DNA from: Zeus faber | Lineage: Eukaryota > Chordata > Actinopteri > Zeiformes > Zeidae | Length of the DNA stretch: 64,000 nucleotides | Direction: 5' to 3' | Assembly: GCA_960531495.1 (NCBI GenBank) | Contig: CAUIJY010000090.1 | Span: 278,323 to 342,322, forward strand | Shown: positions 55,300 through 64,000 of the stretch, one piece after another | How positions within the stretch are numbered: position 1 is the first letter of the stretch | Layout: every line of letters starts with the position of its first letter | The notes under the pieces: generated by a model | The model's input: the letters and a program-made list of their open reading frames with translations, nothing else | What the model was told of the DNA's origin: nothing | Database searches by the model: none | Program-made: the position numbers and the translations under genes

Positions 55300-55680
55300 T
55301 TTTTTTTGCCTTTTTGGAGAAACTACAAATCACAGCTGCAACATGGCGGAGGCTGGATCTTCACAGTCAGTCCCGAGGGCTGGTCTGAGGGCTACGCTAT
55401 GCTATCAGTGGAAGAAGGAATAGGAGCCCATGATGACCAGCGACCTATATGGGAGCGCCGTCCTGTTTGGAGTGCTGAAACTCACGCGGAGGACTTACTC
55501 TGCCTGCAGACAAACAACCCAGAGAGGAACTTCAACATTACCTTCATGTGACAGGAGGTGAGCGACAGGGCCCTGGAGGAGAGCCAGCAGCTAGTGGGAG
55601 CAAGGCCGGTCTCCCTCTTCAACCTGCAAAGCCTGGACAGGCCGAACTTTCAAGTGATAACAGTCCACATATTGTCATAT
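55300..55680 (+). other. Possible decayed coding sequence
   Basis: An open frame runs from 55,306 to 55,551, stops, and seems to continue as QEVSDRALEESQQLVGARPV then SLFNLQSLDRPNFQ to about 55,660. GCAACATGGCGGAGGCTGG at 55,337 looks like a vertebrate start context but leads into another frame. I do not recognise the protein; it could be a retropseudogene or chance. Confidence 0.25.
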
Positions 55681-55689
55681 AGGACTTAA

Positions 55690-56430
55690 TCATTAGCAAA
55701 AAAGGTGGCTATTCATGAATTAGTTGGCAACTAATCGGTTGAACAATTGTTGCAGCTCCAAAAAAGGATAATACATTTTTTTTTTTAAATAAAAAACCAT
55801 GAACTTAAAACTTTGTTAACAGTAAAATAATCTTGAGTGTTCAGTGGAATCCATACACTTTGAAGCCTAGTTATCTTTTGTACATATTGCTGGTGTATAT
55901 TTTATTCTATTGACTTTAATTTATTAATTTTTAATATGTTATTGTTTTATTGTTGCTTTTTAAACATTTTAAATTTAATCTATTGAATGTGGGATGGTTT
56001 CGGGGGGATGAGGCATTTCTCAGAGAGCGCTGCAAATGCAGAATTATTTTGCAATATTTCACAATTATTTTGATCCTAATAACTCCTAAAAATTGAAATT
56101 TCAAAGACCTTTATATTGAAATCAAAGGGCCAACGACTAGAACCTATAAATCTACACACTTGGCCACTTTAAAACAAAGGAAAACCGTGACTTACCTCTC
56201 TCTTAGTAGTACATTGCAGTGTTTGTCGGACAACAATGTGTCTATGTTTCCATTCAGTATGACACTATATTATTGTGGCCCACGGATATTAAAGATGTCC
56301 ACAATCACGTTGAATATCACTATTATTATTGTCTTTATTGTACTAGATTTGATTAACCTGATGTTCATCTTGTTTATTTGCCTCCAAATATATAAAACAC
56401 TGCCAAGCCAGAGCTTGATAAACAACCAGA
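55690..56430. other. AT-rich sequence without recognised feature
   Basis: I find no supported gene or repeat here. Confidence 0.5.
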
Positions 56431-56438
56431 TCGCAAAT

Positions 56439-56510
56439 TGCATTGGCTGGGAATCGAACACAGGTCAACTGCTTGGAAGGCAGCTATGCTCACCACTATA
56501 CCACCAATGC
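56439..56510 (-). tRNA. tRNA-Gly (TCC), nearly intact
   Basis: On the minus strand 72 nt start GCATTGGTGGTATAGTGG and end CCAATGCA. The acceptor GCATTGG/CCAATGC is perfectly paired by a compensatory change relative to the usual GCGTTGG/CCAACGC. The anticodon loop CTTCCAA gives TCC. The T stem (CTGTG/CCCAG) has one mismatch. There is no nearby T-run terminator. It could be a working gene or a young relic. Confidence 0.75.
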
Positions 56511-56794
56511 CCACACTGGTAAACATGTGAGGGTTTCTTGGATTGTCGTTTCTTACATTGACGTTAATCTTGTCAATTTGCCTCCAATGTGTGTTTCTCA
56601 AATCTGGCTAGAGCAGTTCCTTATTATCCATCAGTTGAGTCAGTACAAAACCAAAACATGTAGTGTGTAAGTCTATGGCAAGGTAGTTGGACTTAAAAAG
56701 AACTCTGTACTTTAAATTACCTACTCCCAGAATTACTCAAAATGATAAAGGTTGGAACGTACCGTTGTTCTTGAGGCTGTGCAAAGCCTTTTCA

Positions 56795-56876
56795 GGTGAG
56801 GTGGGCGAGTGGTTAAGGTGATGGACTGTTAATCCGTTGTGCTCTGCACGCGTGGGTTCAAGTCCCATCATCATAG
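56795..56876 (+). pseudogene. tRNA-Ser(GCT) body carrying a GTT (Asn) anticodon
   Basis: The body follows vertebrate tRNA-Ser(GCT): GGGCGAGTGGTTAAGG, the long variable arm TTGTGCTCTGCACGC and T arm GTGGGTTCAAGTCCCAT. The anticodon loop is CTGTTAA, giving GTT, the asparagine anticodon, by one C-to-T change at position 35. The anticodon stem pairs (one T-G). The acceptor has two mismatches (pairs 1 and 6), so it is probably not functional. Confidence 0.7.
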
Positions 56877-57129
56877 CTGGTGATAGAACATATATTTCTG
56901 TCAACATGCCTTTCAAACGCACTCAGAAAGTGTCTCTGTATCGTCATGGAGAGAGCGCATTGGACATCAAGGCCGCATAAGCAAGAAATTTAAAAGTTGC
57001 TTGTTTCACTCCTGTCAGGTGTCTGTCTTGTCATCTTTACACAATTCATAAAACAAAGAGCTGCAAAGTTCAACATTGTTTGCTGTGCAACCCTTGTCCA
57101 ATCTACAGTAGCTCCTGCCTCATACTGTT

Positions 57130-57620
57130 AGAAAATCCATTCCTTTACTAACTGCTTACTCAAAATGATGAAGAATGCATCTGCTACCCGGGTGCTCTTG
57201 TCCGGGATATAGACTCCAGAATCCCACAGCTGCTGGATCAAAACCCATCTGCCTCCACTGTTTTGATCCACAAGGGAACCAACGATCTCAGGAACAAACA
57301 ATCGAAGACACTTAAAGAAGGCATTTTGAAGCTTATTCACAGTCTTCCACAGTCGGACCGCCGGTTCATCGTATCCGGCCCGCTGCCGTGTCCCAGCTTT
57401 GACATAGACATAAAATACAAGCATGTCCTTCAGTCCTTCACACACATGGTTCAAGGGATACTGCTGCTCCCTCAACGTACCGTTTGTGGACAACTTTGGC
57501 ACCTTCTTAAACCATTCAAACGTCTTCAGACATGATGGAGTTCATCCAAACTTTCACGGATCACGCCCCCTTGCCTTGAACATGGAACTTATGCTGAAAT
57601 CGTCTGTTCGCTGCTGATGC
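57130..57620 (+). mobile_element. LINE ORF1 remnant with SGNH/GDSL-type hydrolase domain
   Basis: Plus-strand text includes YPGALVRDI and VLIHKGTNDLRNKQSKTLKE, then FIVSGPLPCPS (57,263-57,535), and in another frame HTWFKGYCCSLNVPFVDNFG and DGVHPNFHGSRPLALNMEL (57,423-57,617). The G-x-N-D block and the D-G-x-H-P block are blocks III and V of SGNH hydrolases, which occur as ORF1 esterase domains in some CR1/L2-like LINEs. The pieces are separated by a frameshift. The endonuclease remnant follows on the same strand. Confidence 0.75.
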
Positions 57621-57689
57621 TTGGTGAGTCCGATCCACTCTGACATTAATGAATGTCACTCTGCTTTACAAAATCCTGTTGCTATAAAC

Positions 57690-58275
57690 CATAGACCGAA
57701 ATTACGTAACTTCCCTGTACCATACAGGAATCACCCAGAACAATAAAAATGTCTCTATTAAACGTCAGGACACTAACTAACAAGTCGTTTTTAGTTAATG
57801 AGCTTATAAGTACCCATAACCTGGATTTCTCTCCACTGACTGAGGCCTGGCTGGATAGAAATGGTACAGTTGCACTCATTGAGACAGCACCTCCTAATTT
57901 CAAGTTCATCCAGACAACTAGAGCGATGGAATAGCTGCTGTCTTCTTCTCTGATATCTATACTTGCAAGGAAATTCTCCTCTGAGAATTCACGTCATTTG
58001 AACACCTTACTATATCTATGAACTGCAGTGCCCCGATTTTAATCATCGCTGTCTATCGGTCTATCAATTCTCTGAGCTACTGTCCAAGGTCTCCACTAAT
58101 TATGATCGTGTAATAATCTCAGGTGATTTTAATATTCCTGTTGACAATCAAATAGACCCAGATGCTCAACCCTTCATTAGCCTATTGGAGAAATTTGACC
58201 TCACTCAGCATTTTCTGAACCCACCCACAATTAGGGGCATACTCTGGACTTGGTCATATCAAAAGGACTAAATAT
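57690..58275 (+). mobile_element. LINE endonuclease remnant (same element as 57,130)
   Basis: MSLLNVRTLTNKSFLVNELI then TEAWLDRNGTV are the start of the AP-endonuclease-like domain (the E of TE.W is catalytic). IISGDFNIPVDN and LDLVISKGLN follow in other frames at 58,110-58,270. The copy then stops abruptly and joins an L2 tail, so RT is missing. Confidence 0.75.
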
Positions 58276-58305
58276 CACTGTACCCTTTGTCATGGATGTC
58301 TCCCT

Positions 58306-58375
58306 CCTATTCTCCCTTGTATGTCGCTTTGGATAAAAGCGTCTGCTAAATGACTAAATGTAAATGTAATGTAAA
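58306..58375 (+). mobile_element. L2 3' tail in plus orientation
   Basis: GTCGCTTTGGATAAAAGCG and TCTGCTAAATGACTAAATG, then ATGTAAATGTAATGTAAAT, are a complete L2 terminus on the plus strand. It lies against L2 copy III, which is on the minus strand and lacks its own tail. Confidence 0.85.
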
Positions 58376-60400
58376 TAAATACTGCTAAGTAGTGCTAAGT
58401 AATTGTAGGTTAGGAGAGGAGGTACTCACTCAAGAGCTGGGTCTTCAAGTGCTTCTTAAAGACAGAGAGGGAGATCCCTGCTCTGGTCATTTTTGGCAGC
58501 TAGTTCCACCAACGTGGAACTACAAATGAGAATACCCTGGATTGCCATGGCTGTATGGCTGGCAGAGCCAGGCAACGCTCATTTGACGAGCGCAGCATCC
58601 GGGGTGCAACATGTGCTCTTACAAGAGCATTTAAGTAGGTGGGAGCATTCCCAGCAATCACTCTGTAGGCCAGCATAAGAGACTTGAACTTGATGCGAGC
58701 GGCTACAGGTAACCAGTGGAGCTCGATGAGCAGCGGAGTGTGCTCATCATGTGCCCTCTTTGGCTGGTTGAATACCAGTCGCGCCGTCGCATTCTGTATC
58801 ATCGGAGTGGCTTCACCGCACAGGCCGGCAAGCCTGTTAAGAGGGCGTTGCAGTAGTCGAGACGGGACATCACCAAGGTTTGTACCAGCAGTTGAGTGGC
58901 ATATTGGGTCAGGTACGGCCTGACTTTTCGGATGTTGAGTAGTGCGAATCGGCAGGACCGGGAGACGGCGGCAACATGGTCCGAGAATGTCAGTTGGTCA
59001 TCAATAATGACACCAAGATTCCTTGCAGCCTTGGTAGGAACAAGAGATAGAGAGTCGATTTTAATATCAATGTTGTGATAGATACCTTGTTTGGCCGGGA
59101 AGACCAGCAGTTCCGTTTTCGCCAGATTTAGTTGAAGATGATAATCCTTCAACCATGTGGATATGTCAGCGAGACAATCCGAGATCCGTGTCGAGACAGT
59201 AGGGTCGTCGGGCGGGAAGGACAGATAGAGTTGAGTATCATCAGCATAGCAGTGATATGAAAAGCCATGTGAGCGGATGATCTGGCCCAGGGAGGTGGTG
59301 TGCGGCACAGACAGCTGGCCTTGCCATGTCACACTGAATGAGCGCCCAGTAAGGTAAGATTCGAACCAGGAAAGTGCACTGCCCGTTATGTCCATACTTG
59401 AGAGTATGGACAGGAGTATGCTGTGCTTGACAGTGTCAAAAGCAGCTGATAAGTCTAGCAGAATGAGAACCGAGGATTTGGCAGCAGCTCTAGCAGTTTT
59501 TAAGGCCTCTGTCACAGACAACAGGGCTGTTTCGGTGGAGTGACCACTTTTGAAGCCAGATTGAATTGTATCGAGAAGGTTGTTTCTTGACAGGTATTCT
59601 GTAACCTGTCTAGAGACCGCCCTCTCTAAGGTTTTGGAAAGGAATGGGAGGAGAGAGACCAGCCGATAGTTTTCTACTTGATTGGGATCGAGTGAGGGTT
59701 TTTTGAGCAGTGGTGTCGACCCGATCCACTTTGAAAGCGGAGGGGAAAGTGCCGGAGGTTAGGGAAGAATTAATCATATGTGTGATTGCCGGGGTGATAG
59801 TCTGTGATATGGCTTGAAGGAGGTTAGATGGGATTGGATCTAGCGGACAGGTAGTAGAACGGCTACATGTTAGTGGTTTAGATACCTCACTTTCAGCGAG
59901 GGGGGTGAAACCAGGGAACGATGAGCCTAGGGCTGGAGAAGACAGGTTGTGAGTAAGTTGTTTAGTGAATCGGCTGCTGATGGCTGCCACTTTGTTAGTA
60001 AAAAAGGAGGCAAGGCAGTCAGCAGTGAGGTTAGTAGCTGGGGGAGGTTGTGGAGGGTAAAGCAGAGACTTGAAGGTGGCGAATAACTTACGTGTGTCTG
60101 TGGCACCGTTGATCCTATCGTTGAAGAAGGCCTTCTTAGCAGCAGTGATGCTGGAAGAGAAGGAGGACAGCAGTGTCTGGTAGCTTGCAAGATCTTCAAT
60201 TGTTTTGGATTTTGCCATTTCCTGTTGGCTGCTCTGAGGTCAGTGCGCGTTGTCCGGGGGGTGTCAGTCAGCCAAGGGTGCGACTGGGTTGATCGAGCAG
60301 GTCTGGTGGATAGTGGGCACAGGCTATCCAGACATGAGCTCAAGGTGGAGCAGAGAGAGTCAGTAGCATCATTAACCTGCAGAGAGGAGGATCATCAGGG
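58376..60400 (-). mobile_element. L2-clade LINE, copy III
   Basis: Minus-strand RT is best preserved at 58,799-59,521 (240 residues: ILLDLSAAFDTVKHSILLSI, CYADDTQLYLSFPPDD, GVIIDDQLTFSDHV). RT N-terminal/linker sequence lies at 59,610-60,343 (NLTADCLASFFTNKVAAISS; CPLDPIPSNLLQ) and the RT C-terminus at 58,500-58,802. About 70 bp around the PQGSVLGP block are deleted. The 5' end is cut at about 60,390, before the endonuclease, and the last ~100 bp with the tail are missing. Closely similar to copies I and II. Confidence 0.9.
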
Positions 60401-60540
60401 GTCCCGGTGATTAGGGAGGTGAATTGTGACCTGTGACCTATGTAGGGGAACCAAATGGTAAATGTTGTCTTTGGCATAAAAGAGCCCGCCCGAGTTAATT
60501 CGACAGAGAATCCATCCGGCTCGGTTCTTTCCCTTTATCT
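60400..60540 (+). other. Possible LTR fragment
   Basis: TGTGACCTATGTA, GACAGAGAATCCATCCGGCTCGG and a CATAAAAGAG TATA-like element recall the LTR at 735-1,199 and 8,901-9,359 (GACAGAG/GGCAGAG..TTCCATCCGGCTCGG). The match is patchy and the ends are undefined. Confidence 0.4.
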
Positions 60541-61290
60541 TTCAAGGACGTTTTATACATTTGATAAAGGATATAAACCTTCACAGGACTTTATGTATTT
60601 GATAACAAAATGAGTCTTCTTGAGAGAAGGACTAGAATCACCAGAAACAGTCTGCCTACACATGCATGTACACATTCAGAAAAGAAAAGAAAATCTTCTC
60701 CTCTGAATTATGAGTAGGATTTGTGAATTGTTTGGTTGGTGTGTGAGTTTTTTCTTTTTGTGCTTGGAATGTGTGTGACAGTGCTTGCTGTGATTCCTGT
60801 TGGTTAAAGGAGCAGATAGTCATGGTGAAATAGAAGGAAAAGTTGGGCATTTGATGCAAGAGAAGAGGTTTTGTGTTTCGGCTGCTGAGTGCAAGAAACC
60901 AGCTTTGATTTATGACTCTGTGCGTGGCCTAGGGGAGCTAAAACAGGATGTTCGCTCGCTGACGACCAGAGCAAACTGGAAGCTGTGCTTAAATTTAAGA
61001 GGTGGAGCAAGGGGTGGTGCTTCATACAGAGTGGAACTTAGTCGACTCCCCCTGACAAGAGGGGCGGAGAACAAGTATGACTGAAGAAAATAAATAAATA
61101 AATGAATATTAAAATAAAATGAAATAAAATAAATAGAAATAAAATCAATTAAATTGGAAAAAAGAAAAAAAATAATTAACTAGAGGTGATAATACATTGA
61201 CTAATATACTCATTAGATTCAAATGCGCGAAAAATAAAAAAGCTGATAATGTATGTCTCATTGAAATGTATTATAGTATGTATAAGAATT
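60540..61290 (+). mobile_element. ERV-3-type LTR/leader region, plus-strand copy
   Basis: Inverted copy of 52,430-53,300, ending at about 61,290 where the Rex1-like LINE tail starts. It has no gag after it, so it is a solo or truncated copy. The two copies show many substitutions, so neither insertion is recent. Confidence 0.6.
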
Positions 61291-61299
61291 TAGAGTGGT

Positions 61300-64000
61300 C
61301 TTCAAGATTCAACATTCAACATTCAAGATTTTTTATTTGTCACATACATATACATACTTTCATACATATATGCAGTGAAATGTAATGCAACGCACCCGGT
61401 GATAGCACACAATATGTCCTAGGAAAAAATAAAAATAAAAAAATTCTTTCTATAGGCCGAATAACTGACTCCTAAAACGTAATGCAGTAAGTTGAATTCT
61501 TATAGAATAAAAGAAAAATATATAGAATAAAATACAATAAAAATAAAAATAAATAAAATGGAATAGATAGAGGGAATATGCCTATGTATATACAGATATG
61601 TGCATTAAAGTGGCATGTGAATGTGAATAGAGTGAGGTAGTGTTTGGGATAATACAGCACAGTATACAACAGTACGGCACAGCAATACGGCATCACGAAC
61701 AACCCTGAACAGTGACACAGTATGCGGTACAGTATGCTACATATAGTACAGTAGGTAGTGGAGCCTATGTGTATGGCTCAGTTAGGACCCCTGGTGAGGT
61801 CAGCGTTGACAGTTCTAATGGCTTGCAGGAAAAAACTCAGTCTCAGTCGCTCTGTTCTAGCTGTGTGACTGCGGCGGCGCTTGCCTGACCGCAGCAGCTG
61901 GAACAGTCCGTTGTTGGGGTGATGAGGATCCTTCATGATCCTGCGGGCTCTGCTACTACACCTCCTGGCGTATAACTCCTGCAAGGGGGGGAGGGTAGTT
62001 CCAGTGGTGCGTTCAGCTGAACCACGCAGGTGGAGGCTGTTGTCCTGGCACCAGAGTGACAGGTCAGCCACCTCCTCGCGGTAGGCCTTCTCATCGCAGT
62101 CGGTGATCAGGCCCACGACCACGGTGTCGTCAGCAAACTTGATGATGGTGTTGGAGCTGGACCTGGCCACACAGTCATGTGTGTACAGGGAGTACAGTAG
62201 GGGGCTGAGGACGCAGCCCTGGGGGGATCCTCTATTCAGGGTGAGGGAGCTTGACATGTACTTCCCCACCCTGACCACCTGGGGGCAGGCTGTGAGGAAG
62301 TCCAGGATCCAGGCGCACAGCGGAGCATTCAGTCCGAGCTCCATCTGCTTGACAGCCAGTCTGGTGGGGACTATGGTGTTGAAAGCTGAACTATAATCGA
62401 TGAACAGCATTCTCACATAGGCCCCCTTCTGGCCATCCAGATGCGTGAGCGTGGTGTGCAGTACCTCGGAGACCGCGTCATCAGTGGATCTGTTTTGCCG
62501 GTACGCGAACTGCAACAGGTCCAAGGTGCGGGGAAGGGAGGCGCAGATGTAATCCTTGATCAGCCTCTCGAAACACTTCATGACCACCGAGGTGAGGGCC
62601 ACCGGACGGTAGTCATTCAGGCAGGTTGGAGAGGTGATCATCGGGACAGGAACGACGGTGGACCTCTTGAAGCAGGACGGGACCACTGATTCAGCCAGGG
62701 AGATGTTGAATATTGTAGTGAACACCGGAGCTAGCTGGTTAGCACAGGTCTTCACTACTCGCCCAGATATGCCATCTGGGCCCGCAGCTTTCTTGGTGTT
62801 CACCCGCATCAAAGCCCTCCTGACCTCGTGCACGGACACTGAGAGTGCGCGCTCATCCCCAGCGGTGTAACTCCAATTAGCCGGCGAGCTAGCGGTGTTG
62901 CTGCCAGACTCGAACCGCGCATAAAAGGAGTTCAGTTGGTTGGCTAGGGAGGCGTCCACACTCGTGGCTGGGGGGGAGCTGCTCTTGTAATTTGTAATAG
63001 TCCGCAGCCCCTGCCACAAGCGTCTTGTGTCCCCCCGCTCCATCTGTAGCTCCACGGTCTCCCTGTACGTCCGTTTAGCGTCCCTCACCGCCCTCCGCAG
63101 ATTGCACGACGCCGCTTTGTAATTGTCCATGTTACCAGATACAAGACCGTCGTTGTAAGCGGCCGTGCGAGCATTCAGAGCTCAGCGGATGGATTTATCA
63201 ACCCACGGTTTCTGGTTTGGGAATATCCGAACTTTCACCGTGGGAACGATATCATTCGCTAGCGTAGTTACAAAACTTACTACAACCTCCGTAAACTCGC
63301 TGACATCACTTGAACTTGATTGGAACATGTCCCAGTCTACGTCAGTCAGAGCGTCCTGAAGCGCAGCCTCCGATTGGTCCGTCCACCGCTTCACTTCCCT
63401 CGTCATCATCAGGTCCCGCGCGATCAGAGGCCTGTAAACAGGAAGCAGCGAGGTCGCGGCGTGATCTGATTTCCCGAAAGCAGGGAGCGAGACGGGCTTG
63501 TATCCGTTCTTGTAAGGTGTGTAACAATGGTCCAAAGTTCTATCTCCCCTGGTGGCACACGTGATGTGTTGGTGGAAATTAGGCAGAACTTTTTTAAGTT
63601 GGCCCTGTTAAAGTCCCCAGTCACCACCACAGCCGCGTCGGGATGTCTGTTCTGAAATCCGCACAACACATCGTACAGAACCGACAGAGCTGTGTCGGTG
63701 TCCGCTTGCGGTGGGATATAAACGGCTGTAATGATGACCGTGCTAAATTCCCGGGGGAGATAAAATGGACGGTATAGGATGGTCAGCTGTTCCAGGTTCT
63801 GCGAGCAGGAGTGGGAGAGGAATTTGGTGTTGTTGGAGTTACACCAGCAGTTGTTTACCATTAGGCAGACGCCTCCACCTTTGGATTTCCCCGACTCTCC
63901 CGTTCTGTCGCCGCGGAACACGGAGAAGGCCTCGGCTGGACGTATGGCTTCATCCGGCATCAGTGAGTTCAACCATGTTTCCGTCAGACAGAGGACGCAA
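61300..64000 (-). mobile_element. Rex1/Babar-like LINE (5' end outside window)
   Basis: Minus-strand endonuclease lies at 63,424-64,000 (VYIPPQADTDTALSVLYDVL, VVVTGDFNRANLKK) and 63,182-63,535, followed by a long unbroken 450-residue RT frame at 61,778-63,130 with PDGISGRVVKTCA, NDYRPVALTSVVMKCFERLI, RSTDDAVSEVL, LFIDYSSAFNTI, GSPQGCVLSPLLYSLYTHDC and KFADDTVVVG (catalytic FADD). The FADD and DYSSAFNTIVP forms are those I associate with Rex1 of teleosts. The endonuclease is frameshifted from the RT, so the copy is dead. The 3' end is GACAAATAAAAAATCTTGAA followed by TGTTGAA-type short repeats at about 61,305-61,325, the usual CR1-group end. Confidence 0.88.

Noticed and set aside
55337-55420. 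A Kozak-like ATGGCGGAGGCTGG as a host gene start
   Set aside because: The frame it opens stops after about 25 codons, and the longer open frame here does not use this ATG. No splice structure could be supported.

Overview
The window reads as eukaryotic, repeat-rich genomic DNA, most likely from a teleost fish. No intact host protein-coding gene could be supported. The evidence for fish is the combination of L2-clade LINEs ending in the 'ttagcagacgcttttatccaaagcgacttaca' type 3' tail (split here: ttagcagacgc / tttatccaaagcgac), a Rex1/Babar-like LINE, a Tx1-like LINE, a tRNA-derived SINE, decayed endogenous retroviruses (ERVs) and vertebrate-type tRNA genes. Nothing looks bacterial or phage-like. 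Identifications rest on motif recognition from memory; no database search was run.

Layout, left to right. 1-6.5 kb: arm A of a long inverted repeat, then a decayed tandem array of tRNA-Pro/tRNA-Gln units (one Gln gene still looks good), bracketed by a second, smaller inverted repeat. 6.5-10.9 kb: simple repeats, an Ala/Pro-coding GC-rich stretch, an LTR with its polypurine tract, and an unrecognised small acidic protein. 10.9-13.65 kb: the 5' part of a minus-strand ERV (ERV-1: gag, a minisatellite in the leader, a tRNA-Ser-type primer binding site, 5' LTR). 13.65-17.0 kb: a tandem array built from tRNA-Arg(CCT)/initiator tRNA-Met pairs, with two perfect-looking initiator tRNA genes. 17.2-23.5 kb: minus-strand ERV-2 (3' LTR start, PPT, env, pol), invaded by an L2-like LINE and a solo LTR. 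23.5-27.3 kb: mostly unassigned. 27.3-37.2 kb: two L2 LINEs in opposite orientation whose 5' ends form a palindrome, separated by arm B of the long inverted repeat (31.4-33.9 kb). 37.2-40.3 kb: AT-rich, no genes. 40.4-45.6 kb: two decayed copies, in opposite orientations, of a cysteine-rich fish protein family, with two tRNA-Val relics between them. 46.2-48.8 kb: Tx1-like LINE. 49.4-53.7 kb: minus-strand ERV-3 (gag-pol) between two direct copies of a LINE 3' end. 53.9-57 kb: tRNA-Ser, tRNA-Gly and a tRNA-Ser body with an Asn anticodon. 57.1-61.3 kb: LINE fragments, L2 copy III, and an inverted copy of the ERV-3 5' region. 61.3-64 kb: Rex1-like LINE running off the window.

The common theme is tRNA genes and retroelements sharing the same ground: at least seven isoacceptor families occur as genes or relics, mostly in tandem arrays; ERV-1 has its LTR edge inside an initiator tRNA relic and would have been primed by tRNA-Ser; and a tRNA-derived SINE is present in three copies. 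The two arms of the long inverted repeat serve as each other's empty sites, which fixes the order of some insertions.
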